Source of the DNA: Azolla caroliniana | Taxonomy: Eukaryota; Polypodiophyta | Assembly: GCA_043228905.1 (NCBI GenBank) | Contig: JBHGNT010000016.1 | Span: 2,976,001 to 3,040,000, forward strand | Direction of reading: 5' to 3' | DNA: 64,000 bases | Shown: one piece after another, positions 26,396 through 36,815 of the stretch | How the letters are laid out: each line of letters starts with the position of its first letter | Position numbering within the stretch: position 1 is the stretch's first letter | The notes under the pieces: model-generated | The model's database searches: none | What the model saw: only the letters and a program-made list of their open reading frames with translations | What the model was told of the DNA's origin: nothing | Position numbers and translations under genes: made by a program

Positions 26396-26700
26396 ACACG
26401 ATAGCCCTCCTGTCCCCCACCTCAGCCAAGTCTAGGTGGCCCTTAGTCCAGAAGAGTGATTGATCTTTCTTTGCCAAATGATCTTTTCCCTGATCCCCCT
26501 CTGACACGATAGCCCTCCTGTCCCCCACCTCAGCCAAGTCCAGGTGGCCCTCAGTCCACAAGAGCGATTGATCTTCGCCGCCATATGATCTTTCCTCGAT
26601 CCCCCTCCCACATGATAGCCCTCTTTTCCCCCACCTCAACAAAGTCCAGGTGGCCCTCAGTCCACAGGAGTGATTGATCTCTATTCGCCGATTTATAGCT
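26396..26700. repeat. Three about 107-bp tandem repeats inside the outer element
   Basis: Units start at 26396, 26504 and 26610 with acacgatagccctcctgtcc or a variant, each followed by ccacctcaRcMaagtc and ggtggcccTYagtccaSaRgag. The open minus frame across them only reflects the repeat. Confidence 0.85.
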
Positions 26701-27015
26701 CGTTTTCCATTACTAGCCCTGTCCAACTATCAAGGCCAACAGTTCCACGGGGATGTCCTCAACGTCGTTGCAACTCAACTACGTGTCCATAGATGTTTAC
26801 ATCCCCACACCATCTTCACCAAACGCCTCAACAAGACCCTCAAACACGAGATGGCTCTGCATAAATCAACCCTTTTCGAGCACTCTATGGGCATAACCCT
26901 CGCCTAACACTATAATCATCCATGGATTTCCATTTGAAACCTGCCATCATATGCTCCCCCTCCTTCAACAAGCCATTGTTCTTGTTCTTGTTCATGTACC
27001 TGTCCTATTCTTGTT

Positions 27016-27456
27016 TGTTGAGATATCAAGCTCAACTAGTTTAATCTAGTTAGTCAACACATGTAACTTAGTAGTTACCTAGATTGAATCTAGTTAATGT
27101 GTTGACCTTAAGCCTTTAAATAGGACCTTGTACTTAAGTGGGATATTCTAGATCCTCCACTCCTTAGTACATTTAATGTAGGACTTACACATAAGTACCT
27201 ATGTTCTACCCACACATGTGCACCTTTGCACATGGGTTGTATATATACCTCATTGTGGGTATTTTTGTATGTTGATGAAACTTTTCAATATAGTCAATCA
27301 TCCCCCATTTATCTTTGTGTTCAAGTGTAACTTCCTCTCTCTCTCGCTCTTCCTCTCACACCCTCTCACGCGCATATCATACTAATCTTCCGCTGCTTAA
27401 CATAACCATATAATTAGCCTCTAATTAACCCTAGTTAATTACCTAATTACTTAACA
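27016..27456 (+). repeat. 5' LTR of copia A
   Basis: 441 bp, TGTTGAGATATC...CTTAACA, with TATA-like tgtatatatac near 27239. Confidence 0.95.
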
Positions 27457-27468
27457 TGGTATCAGAGC
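27457..27468 (+). promoter_or_regulatory. Primer binding site, initiator tRNA-Met
   Basis: TGGTATCAGAGC directly abuts the LTR, the standard plant copia primer site. Confidence 0.95.
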
Positions 27469-27632
27469 GTGTGTTTTAGGAAATCCACTAAGCCCACCAC
27501 TTATTCGTGATTGTGTGTTCGAGACGCCGACGATAAATCCCGGCTATTCGTTATCCACTACTGTAGTGCCGCTACGAAGGACGTGTACACGACCAAGAGA
27601 AGAAAAACAAAACAGAAGACACAACAATCAAC

Positions 27633-30614
27633 ATGAACAAACAAATGGGAAGCTCACTCCCTAGCGAAAAGCTAGACCGAAGGAACTATTCATCTTGGGA
27701 GTACAAGATGAATCAATACCTTATCGGCCAAGGGTATTGGAGCTACATCGACGGCGCACAAGGAAACAAACCCGAAATCACACACGCCAACTACCCAACG
27801 TGGGAGCAAGGCGCGAGTCGGGTAATGTATTGCTTGGCAACATGTGTAAACGACCACATGCTTAGCCACATTTGTGACGCCAAGACGCCCAAAGAGGCGT
27901 GGGAAAATCTCAAGAAGATTTTCGTCGCAGACACATCCGCGCGCAAGCTTCAACTCCGGCAAGAGTTGAACAACATACGACAAAAAGAAATGTCCGAGAC
28001 GGACTACACCGCCAAGATCAAGAGCATTTGCGACTCGCTTGGCTCCATCAACGTCAACATCGACGAGGACGAGATGGTGCAAGTATGCTTGGGCGGCCTC
28101 GCACAACGATTCAACCCGTTGAGAACGGCAATCTTGGCGAGAGATACCCCTCCCTCGTTCTTCAACCTCCAATCAATGCTATTGGTCGAAGAAAACCACG
28201 TTCAACCAAAGACCAACACATCGGAAGGACAAATGCTCTTCTCCGATACGGATGGTGCCCATAGACGAGGTCGAAGCGGAAGAGGTCAATTCAACCCATC
28301 CCACGAAGGGAATTCACAATTTCGGCAAAGAAACGGAAGCCATCGAGGAACCTTCACAAGAAGGGGGAGCTTCCACGCCGAAAAAGGTCGGCGAACGAAG
28401 CCACCTACGTTCAACTATTGCGGCAAAATCGGCCATCGCGAAGAGGAGTGCTGAAAAAGACGAAGCGAGTCGGCCTCAACAAGCTGACAACTCACAAATT
28501 ACGCCGTGAACGCGGAATACGCGGACTACGACGGACTCTTCGTGATGAGGCATAGGGCGAACTCTAAGATGGCCTCCGATCCCGCAAACTCCGCAAGCAC
28601 CTCCAACTCCGAACACACGTGGTTCGTAGACTCTGGCGCCTCACACCACATGACGTCGCACCAAGAGTGGTTTTGCGACTTGCGAATGCCGGATCGACCC
28701 GGCTACATAGAAACCGGAGACGACACTCCGCATCCCATTCGGCACATCGGCGATGTCTCATTCGGGAAAGAAGGCGAGCAAACCTGCATCAAGAATGTCT
28801 TGCACGTGCCCACAATAACAAAGAATTTGGTCTCGGTCGGCCAAATCGTGTAGCAAGGCATGCAAGTCCGCTTCAACAATGAAGGTTGCTTCATCGAGAA
28901 AGACAGCCGACTCATAGCCAAGGGATGGAGAGACGGTCGCTTGTTCATCCTCGACTCGAACGAGGTAAAATCGGCCATGTATGCCAAAGGTCTCAAGACC
29001 GAGACAAACATCGAGTTGTGGCACAAGCAAATCGGCCACGTAAACCTCCAATGGCTTCGCGGAATGCAATCAAAGGGAGTCGTAATCGGACTTCCGGCCT
29101 TCGAATCGAAACGAGTCGACCGAGTGTGCGAAGCATGCCAACTCGGCAAACAACATCGACCCCCATTCCCGAAGGAGAGCTCCGCAAGCAAAGGCCTCCT
29201 TGACATAATCCACTCGGACGTATGGGGATCAGCTCAAACGCCGACGCTCGGCGGATGCCGCTACTACGTCACCTTCATCGACGACCACTCGCGCTATGCG
29301 TGGATATACCCGATGAAGAAGAAGAGCAAAGTGCTCTCCCACTTTCAAAGGCTCAAAAGCCAAGTGGAGAAAGAAACCGGCCGGTACATTCGATGCCTAC
29401 GATCGGACGGAGGAAAGGAGTACTTCTCCGACGAGTTCACCTCCTACCTCCAAGGTGAAGGCATTCGTAGAGAATTCTCATGCCGACACACTCCCCAACA
29501 AAACGGGGTAGCCGAGAGAAAGAATCAGCAAATACTCGAGGTAGCACGCGCCATGATGCGTGAGAAGCACATGCCGAACTTCTATTGGGCGGAAGCGGCA
29601 TCCACGACCGTCTATCTCATGAATCGATGCACCACAAATAGCGTGCACGAGCTTACTCCATACGAGATCTTCGTTGGAAGGAAGCCCATCCTCTCGCACC
29701 TCAAGGTGTTCGGAAGCATTGCGAATGTACGCATCCCGAACGAAAGTCGAGAGAAGCCCGACGCGAAGTCGGAAGAATGTATCCTCATAGGATACTTGTC
29801 TGCGAAAAAGGCGTACAAGTGCTTCAACCCTTCGACCCGAGCGGTGCGGATAAGTCGCGACGTCGTTTTCGACGAATCGGCATCTTGGTATAATCCCGAT
29901 GTGACTCCATCCGACCCGGTCGAGGAAGAGTTGAACGCCAACTCGGACGACGAAACTCGGCCAAGTCCTACACCGAAGGACAATCCAAGCTCTACCGAGC
30001 TAATTGGCCCACAAGAGCCTCCACGCGATGAAAACACATCGCGGCCAAGTCCGACATCGGACAAAGGCAAAGGTAAGATGCCCGAATACGAAGTCGAGGT
30101 CCACCCCGACGACCGTGATTCGGATGATTCGGCTCGCTCACTAGACAATGAGTTCGGTGTACCCATCATGAGGACACCAGGAATTAAGAAGGCACTCACA
30201 TCGACAAATGAGAAACTCCGCCGCTCATCACGAGCGAAGACCCAAGTCACTCGTTACGCCTACAACGAGTATATGGCCCATCACTATGCCCTCACAATGA
30301 AGGTAGTGGCCGAACAAGAGCCCGAGGATCCAAGCCTTCGTCACAGGCTTGAGGGGGAGAACAAAGCCGTAGAGAACTGCGCAACGAAGCCGCGAAGAAA
30401 GCCGTGCAACGCCGCGCAACAAAGCCGTGGAGAACCACGCAACAAAGCCGCGAAAACACGAAGAAAGTCGTGCAACGCCGCGCAACACCGCGAAGAAAGC
30501 CGCAAGCCGCACCGATGTCAACGAATCCGAAGGAAGCTAGACCGGACGTTGGACGCCCCACACTTGAGCTTGAGGGGGTGTGTTGAGATATCAAGCTCAA
30601 CTAGTTTAATCTAG
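27633..30614 (+). pseudogene. Copia A gag-protease-integrase polyprotein, three in-frame stops, no RT
   Basis: One frame runs from ATG 27633. Gag has the UBN2-type region (LQLRQELNNIRQKEMS) and a zinc knuckle NYCGKIGHREEEC whose first Cys is lost. In-frame stops are TGA 28452, TGA 28485 and TAG 28851. Protease DSGASHH is at about 28630. Integrase has the HHCC-type finger (WHKQIGHVN, CEACQLGK) and the D-D-E core in HSDVWG, RSDGG and NGVAERKN. After RYAYNEYMAHHYA, where element B continues into reverse transcriptase, the frame enters a Lys/Arg-rich repetitive tail and reaches the purine tract. RT and RNase H are entirely absent. Confidence 0.9.
30361..30520 (+). repeat. GC-rich imperfect repeat encoding a basic tail
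   Basis: Repeated phrases gcaacgccgcgcaaca and cgcgaagaaagccg encode CNAAQ-containing, Lys/Arg-rich repeats. They replace the RT/RNase H region of copia A. Confidence 0.75.
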
Positions 30615-30956
30615 TTAGTCAACACATGTAACTTAGTAGTTACCTAGATCGAATCTAGTTAATGTGTTGACCTTAAGCCTTTAAATAGGACCTTGTACTT
30701 AAGTGGGATATTCTAGATCCTCCACTCCTTAGTACATTTAATGTAGGACTTACACATAAGTACCTATGTTCTACCCACACATGTGCACCTTTGCACATGG
30801 GTTGTATATATACCTCATTGTGGGTATTTTTGTATGTTGATGACACTTTTCAATATAGTCAATCATCCCCCATTTATCTTTGTGTTCAAGTGTAACTTCC
30901 TCTCTCTCTCGCTCTTCCTCTCACACACTCTCACGCGCATATCATACTAATCTTCC
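30581..30956 (+). repeat. 3' LTR of copia A, first part
   Basis: 376 bp matching 27016-27391; cut at 30956 by copia B. Confidence 0.95.
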
Positions 30957-31368
30957 TGTAAACGTAAGTGTTTGCGGAAGCGTAAAACAGAGAACAACAC
31001 ACATAGAGAGAGAGAGACAGATAGACAGACAGAGAGAGCAGAACACAATTTCAAAATTATATCGAGACTCTGTACTACACACTGTGCTAAGTAGCACTAT
31101 TTATACAAGTCCTCTTGGGACTGACAGAAGTACCATGTACTTCAATGCTCACACGAGCATCTGACACTTACTACGAGACTATAGATACCTAGTAGTCTAT
31201 CCTATTCTAGGCTTCCGATTGGACTGCCGGTTACGGATTGCACCCGGCCTCCACTGCTTGCCGGTTCGGTTGCTCACCGTCATACCGATCCGTTTCACCC
31301 GATCCGTCTCGCTTACCGGCTCCGACTTATTCAGCCGATCCGGCTCCGGTTGAGCTTGCCGCTCAACA
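30957..31368 (-). repeat. 3' LTR of copia B
   Basis: 412 bp. A minus-strand TATA (tataaatag) lies near 31100, followed downstream by an AGAC-type microsatellite. Confidence 0.93.
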
Positions 31369-34300
31369 CTCCCCCTCAAGCTCAACCTGAGGTGGGGTCG
31401 TAGTGTCGACCTCTGTGGCAGTCGGTTCTTTCAACTGACTTCTCCTGGCGTCACTCCGCCTTGCTCGCGCTCCTTGTCCGGTCCGGTCCCGTTTGCCACG
31501 ACCCCTTTGGTTCTGCGCGCCTCGACCCTCTCGGTTGGCATGTCTGCTCAATAGGCCCATCTCAGCAGTCACGTTGTTGTGACTCCGGCGCTTGCCGATC
31601 CGTTGGTTTTCCCACGATGGCATCGACTTCCGCTGTGTCCGTGTCCCCTTGGCCTTCACTCGATCCGACTCATCCGGGTCCATCTGTTGATCCGAGTCAG
31701 CTGTCTCCGACTCGTTCCAGCTCTTGTCCGAATGGGTACACTCCGATTTGACTTCCGGCTTCAGGCCTCTCACCACATCGGACCACTTCTGAGTCTTGGC
31801 CTTCTCCATGCTTCCCTCGGCTTCTTCAGCCGGTGAACCGAAATCGAATTCTCCATTCCACTCCGCATCATGGTCAGTACCGTCGTGGTGACCTCCACTC
31901 AGCATGCACTTCTCTTCCTGAGTGCACAACTCTTCTACACAGCCGCTTGCTCCGACCTGTTCGGATGTGTCGACTTCCTTCGTCGACTCGGCTTCTTTCA
32001 TCTTCTTGTCTCCTCTTCTTCCGGCTCTCCTCTTACCGACGAGTTCAACAGGTTTTTGGCCTTTGCCCGTTTCGGTAGAGACTTTGCCCTTGCTTCTCCC
32101 CCTCAAGTGCGGCACGTCGAGATGCTGAATACCAAGCATGTCGGTAAAGTGCTGCAACTTGTCCGATCCGAGCGGCTTGGTGAAGATGTCGGCAGCTTGC
32201 CGATCCGTATGAACATACCGTAGGTCAACTTCACCGCTCAGGACCCGCTCACGCACGAAGTGGTAGTGCACCTCGATGTGCTTTGTGCGAGCATGGAACA
32301 CAGGGTTCCTGGCGAGCTGCAGGCTGCTCATGTTATCGCAGTAAATCGGGATCGAGGTCGGCACCTCGATCCGCAAGTCTCGCAGCAATCACCGAAGCCA
32401 GATGGCTTCACAAGTGGCAATGGTAGCGGCCCGGTACTCAGCCTCAGTGCTTGACAAAACCATTGTGGGCTGCTTCTTGCTGCTCCACGCAACGGCCGCG
32501 CTACCTATGGAAAACATGTATCCGGAAGTGGAGCGGCGATCAGACGCATCGCCGGCCCAGTCAGCATCGGTGTAACCGACAAGCTCTTCGGGTATACCTC
32601 GCCGGTATAGCAGTCCCCGGTCCTTAGTGCCGCTGACATACCGTAATATTCTTTGCGCGCACTGAAGGTGCTCCACGGTCGGATTCTGCATGAACTGACT
32701 TACCATGCCGACTGGATAGCTGATGTCGGGTCGGGTGATGGTTAAGTAGATCAGGCTTCCGACAACCTATCGGAACCGATGCTCATTGCAAGCCGGTCCG
32801 GAGTTGGGACGGAGCTTCTGGTTCCGGTCTAGGGGTGTGGAGACAGGTCGGCAATCCGTCATGCCGAACTTATACAACATATTCAACACGTAATGTCGTT
32901 GTGAGAGCAATATGCCGTCGGGGGTCCGGATCACTTCGATCCCTAGAAAATAATGAAGGTCCCCCAGGTCCTTCATTTCGAATGCGTCCGACAACTGGGA
33001 CTTGACGCGGTTGATTTTGGGAAGACCCGGTCCGGTGATGACTAAATCATCCACATACAAGAGTATGCATACCGGACCGTCAGAGCCTTGCCGGATGAAC
33101 AACGAAGAGTCCGACTTAGAGACAGCAAACCCCAGCTTACGCAACCGGTGCGTGATCTTTGCGTTCCAAGCTCGGGGGGCTTGCTTCAAGCCGTAAAGCG
33201 ATTTCTTCAGTCGGCATACCGCCGACTTGTTCATCTCCGATTGAAATCCGGGGGGCTGAGTCATAAAGACTTCTTCTTCAAGCTCTCCTTGAAGGAAGGC
33301 GTTCTTCACATCCATCTGGTGAAGATGCCACCCCCTTGCCGCAGCAACCGCCAGTACCACACGAACCGTCGTCATCTTCGCCACAGGAGCGAAGGTCTCG
33401 TCGTAGTCGATTCCGTGGGTCTGCGCGTATCCCTTCGCCACTAACCGGGCTTTGTACCGGTTAACAGAACCGTCGGCGTTGTACTTGACCTTGTACACCC
33501 ACTTGCATCCGATCGGTTTACAGTGACGGGGAGGATCAACTAGGTCCCATGTTTTGTTGGCATCGAGTGCCCGCATTTCTTCGTCCATAGCGGCACGCCA
33601 ATTTGCGTCCTTTGCCGCTTCTGCGTAGCTCTCCGGCTCACGCACTTCTGTTACCTTAGACATGTATGCATAATGATGCGCCATGTATTCATTGTACCCG
33701 TACCGCATGACGGGATCCTTCTGGCGGGTTGATCGGCGCAACGCACCGTCACCTGATTTGAGGCCCTTCTTGGCCAGTTCGGTCTTCGTTGCCGAAGATC
33801 CGCCTTTCTCCTTTCCGGAGTCGGATACGCACCGATCCGACTCATCGTTGCCGGTTTCGAATTCCGGCATCTTCCTCTTCCCCTTCTCTTTGCGCGTGAA
33901 CCATTTCCTTGGTTCCTTGCGCGGGGAGAGCACGGCAAAGTCTCCACCACTTGCCGTCTCTTCATCCGACCGGTCCAACCGACTCAGTCGCTCGTTCGGT
34001 CCACTCAACTGTAACGATTCCGGACTCTCATCTTGAGTCCTGGCTTCATCATCCTCTGCCAGGGCTGATTCAGGCTCACTGCCCTGATCTTCCGGCATTG
34101 GGTCGGGATCAGAAGTCGGTATGGAGTACCAAGATGCCGATTCATCGAACTCGACATCCCGGCTAACTCGGACTTCCTTCGTCCGGGGGTTATAGCACTT
34201 ATACCCCTTTTGCTCTTGAGCATAGCCGACTAGGATGCATTTTTCCGATTTTGCATCCAGCTTTCTCCGCTTCTGATTCGGCACATGCACATACGCTATG

Positions 34301-35052
34301 CTGCCGAATATCCGAAGGTGTCTTAGGTTCGGCTTGCGCCCGAAATACAGCTCATGAGCTGACACCTTGTCACCAATGCGGTTTTGTATGTAGACGGCCG
34401 TCTGGACCGCCTCTGCCCAGTAGAACCGGGGCATGCTCTTCTCCTCCAGCATTGTCCTTGCCGCTTCGACGAGTGTCCGGTTCTTTCTTTCGGCCACACC
34501 GTTTTGCTCCGGTGTGTATCAGCAGCTGAACTCTCGCCGAATTCCCTTCTGCTGCAGATAACTAGTGAATTGGCCGGAAAAATATTCCTTTTCGCCATCC
34601 AACCGAAGGCATTTGATCTTCCTCTCCGATTCCCGTTCCACCATCTTCTGGAGGCTCCGGAAACAGTCGAAGACTTCGCTCTTCCGCTCAATGAGGTAGA
34701 TCCAAGTATGTCGAGTATAGTCGTCGATGAAGTATCGGCTCCCGCCAAGGCTTACACTTTGTGCCGGTCCCCACACATCTGAATGGATGAGATCGAGCTT
34801 GTTACGGCTCCGGTTCCGTTCGGTGGGGAATGGAAGCCGGTGTTGCTTCCCAAGTTGACAGGCTTCACAAATTTCGGCTCTCCGGCCGCTGAACTTCGGC
34901 AAACCGAAAACGACTTGTTTCGTTTGCAGATCTTGAAGCCTCCGGTAGTTGACGTGGCCTATCCGCTTGTGCCACAGGTCGATGTCCGACTCGACCTTCT
35001 GTCGTTTCGCGAACAGAGCGGTGCCAACATCATTGGTGTCGATGATAAACAT
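31363..35052 (-). pseudogene. Copia B integrase-RT-RNase H with about 240-residue C-terminal extension
   Basis: This is the minus-strand continuation of the B polyprotein after the gypsy insertion. Integrase spans 35052-33800 (WHKRIGHVN, HSDVWG, NGVAERKN), then RT (DYDETFAPVAK, MDVKNAFLQG, catalytic YVDDL near 33050), then RNase H (TDADWAGD, SSTEAEY, ADIFTKPLG). In-frame stops lie at 34519-34521, 32767-32769 and 32389-32391, with no frameshift. After the usual end of RNase H (about 32088) the frame stays open for about 240 residues rich in Lys, Arg, Glu and Ser, through the purine tract to a TGA in the LTR (31363-31365). The extension resembles nothing I recognise. Confidence 0.9.
31369..31380 (-). 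promoter_or_regulatory. Polypurine tract of copia B
   Basis: The minus strand CTTGAGGGGGAG abuts the 3' LTR. Confidence 0.9.
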
Positions 35053-35104
35053 CTGTCATGAAGACATACATCTTGGCTTATCATGACATTCATCTTGGCG
35101 AACC

Positions 35105-35165
35105 AGGAATCGAACCCATAACCTCTTGGTTTACATATTGTACTTTAACCATTGTAATAACATAT
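35105..35165 (-). repeat. tRNA-like sequence with Pol III B box in LTR U3
   Basis: The minus strand has ACAATGGTTAAAG (A-box-like) and, 30-odd nt on, GGTTCGATTCC, a perfect B-box consensus (plus-strand 35106-35116). The same sequence is in the 3' LTR at about 40159-40219. It resembles a SINE head captured by the LTR. Confidence 0.55.
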
Positions 35166-35330
35166 GTGAGATGTAATCATAATAATTATATGTTTAGTTA
35201 TTACGAGATATTTAGAACATTCTAGATTATTCTAGAATGTTCTTGAATATTTCATGATTATATTTATTATTATTATTATTCATAAATATCTAAAATATTC
35301 TAGAACATTCTAGAATACTCCATAAGGGCC

Positions 35331-35374
35331 TATAAATAAGAGTCCATACACTCATCACAACTCATTCGGTTCAA
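35331..35374 (+). promoter_or_regulatory. Gypsy LTR core promoter and primer-donor 5' end of mRNA
   Basis: A canonical TATA box tataaata starts at 35331. A start at A35364 is 33 nt downstream. From there ATTCGGTTCAA (35364-35374) is perfectly complementary to the primer site at 35605-35615. The start site is predicted, not measured. Confidence 0.65.
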
Positions 35375-35604
35375 CACCAGTCTTTAGCCCTTAGCCTACT
35401 CCTTGTAATCTTCTTTCTCATAATATAATCGCATTCCCATTTCTTATCTCTCACTTATACTTTTCTCTCTCTCGCACTCTCTCCCTCTTTCACTCTCTTT
35501 CTATCACTATCGCTATCTCTACCGCTCTCGCCATCTCTATCGTTATCGTTATCTCTATCGCCATCGCTCTCTCTCTCTGCTTCCTACTCAAGAGTCACGA
35601 CAGT

Positions 35605-35615
35605 TTGAACCGAAT
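35605..35615 (+). promoter_or_regulatory. Self-priming primer binding site
   Basis: TTGAACCGAAT begins 2 nt after the LTR end and pairs over 11 nt with the predicted mRNA 5' end (35364-35374). Pairing stops at both edges. No TGG-initiated tRNA complement is near the LTR. This is the arrangement used by Tf1 of fission yeast. Confidence 0.7.
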
Positions 35616-35687
35616 ATTTCTTTTCCCTTTCTCCAATAACTCTAGCAAGCTTTCTTCTTTATCCTTCTTTCTTTTTCCCCCGCGGTT

Positions 35688-36815
35688 ATGGAGTCGGTCA
35701 GCAAGCAAGAGTATATGCGTGTCCTTTCGGAGCTCGATATGCTCACCACTAAGTTTGTGGCATTAGAGCAAGAAAATCAAAGGCTACTCGGGGATCTTCA
35801 ACAAGTCAGTACTGAGAAAGCTCATCAATATGAGGAGTTATCACAACGGGTTCATCAACTTGAGGCTACTATATTAACATTACGAGAACAAGCGGCGGGG
35901 GTTCAAAACTCCCCAAGGGAACCAAAGATTAGCCTCCCTGCCAAGTTTGATGGTACCAGATCTCTCTTTCGAGGTTTCCTGAATCAAGTTCGTTTGGTGA
36001 TTCAGTTACATCCCAATCGGTATCCAACTGATGTTGCCCGTGTGGGATTAATAGGAACCTTGCTAAGCGGTACAGCGTTAGCATGGTTTGCACCACTTCT
36101 TGAGAAGAAATCACCATTACTGGAGGATTTCGAGGCATTCGTTAAGGAGTTTCAAGCTAGTTTTGGAGATACGGATAGCACTAGGACTGCAATAAACAAG
36201 ATTCGAAGACTCCGACAAGGAGATCGTCCCGCTTCAGCTTATGCCGCAGATTTCCGTCTCTTGGCATGCGACATCCCTTGGGATGAGGCAGCCTTAATGG
36301 ATCAATTCCGTCAGGGTTTGCGTAACGATGTCAAAGATCTTCTTCTTACTTTCCATGAAGATCCAAAGTCTCTTACTGAAGCTATTAGCCGAGCTGTGCG
36401 ATGTGATAATCGCCTATTTGAGCGACGTTCTGAACGTCAACAAATGTTACGCCGCCAACCGGAACAGACATACGCTTCTATAGTCGCCACACCGCCACAA
36501 GGTTCTAGACCCGTTACGAGGGATGGTCCCACTCCGATGGAAATAGAGTCGACACAACGTCAAGGGCCCTTATCAGATGCTGAGAAACAACGACGTCGGG
36601 CGCATCGCCTATGCCTCTACTGTGGTGGTCCAGGACATATAGCTGTGAATTGTCCACATAATCCCAGGCGTCAAGTTTACCAAGTAAGTGCACATGACAA
36701 CCCTACATCAAGTTCTACTATCACTTCTAATAACTTAAGTACTAAGCCTACTAGCCCATGCCATGAGAATAGATTTGATGTCTTGAGCCAATTAGAGGAT
36801 GTGTTAAACGAATAA
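35688..36815 (+). CDS. Gypsy Gag
   Basis: 375 residues from ATG 35688, the first ATG after the predicted transcription start; the 320-nt leader is pyrimidine-rich and ATG-free. Residues about 15-70 look like a coiled coil (LEQENQRLLGDLQQ). Residues about 85-250 are a retrotransposon capsid domain (FDGTRSLFRGFLNQV, SGTALAWF, EDFEAFVKEF, MDQFRQGLRNDV). A CCHC knuckle CLYCGGPGHIAVNC lies at about 308-321, followed by a Ser/Thr-rich tail. The capsid and knuckle resemble Gag of Tf1/sushi-type chromoviruses of fungi and vertebrates more than the usual angiosperm clades (from memory, to be tested). The frame is intact. Confidence 0.9.
   Translation: MESVSKQEYMRVLSELDMLTTKFVALEQENQRLLGDLQQVSTEKAHQYEELSQRVHQLEATILTLREQAAGVQNSPREPKISLPAKFDGTRSLFRGFLNQVRLVIQLHPNRYPTDVARVGLIGTLLSGTALAWFAPLLEKKSPLLEDFEAFVKEFQASFGDTDSTRTAINKIRRLRQGDRPASAYAADFRLLACDIPWDEAALMDQFRQGLRNDVKDLLLTFHEDPKSLTEAISRAVRCDNRLFERRSERQQMLRRQPEQTYASIVATPPQGSRPVTRDGPTPMEIESTQRQGPLSDAEKQRRRAHRLCLYCGGPGHIAVNCPHNPRRQVYQVSAHDNPTSSSTITSNNLSTKPTSPCHENRFDVLSQLEDVLNE
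36803..36809 (+). promoter_or_regulatory. Candidate -1 ribosomal frameshift site GTTAAAC
   Basis: The heptamer sits as G TTA AAC in the gag frame, two codons before the gag stop (36813-36815). A -1 slip continues at CGA (36809), which is in the pol frame, open without interruption. GUUAAAC is a known -1 slippery heptamer (arterivirus type). A downstream stimulatory structure was not assessed. Confidence 0.65.

Larger units (their letters stand above)
35054..35602 (+). repeat. 5' LTR of gypsy element
   Basis: 549 bp. It has U3 with a tRNA-like minus-strand sequence, TATA at 35331, predicted R start at 35364 and a long pyrimidine-rich U5. The first 27 nt are missing from the 3' LTR. Confidence 0.9.

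Noticed and set aside
26394-26726. 110-residue minus-strand protein with internal repeats
   Set aside because: Produced by three 107-bp DNA repeats in a non-coding retroelement interior.
27690-28172. 160-residue minus-strand open frame opposite copia A gag
   Set aside because: GC-rich antisense shadow of a clearly coding plus-strand gag.
29612-30250. 212-residue minus-strand open frame opposite copia A integrase
   Set aside because: Antisense shadow; the plus strand has integrase motifs in order.
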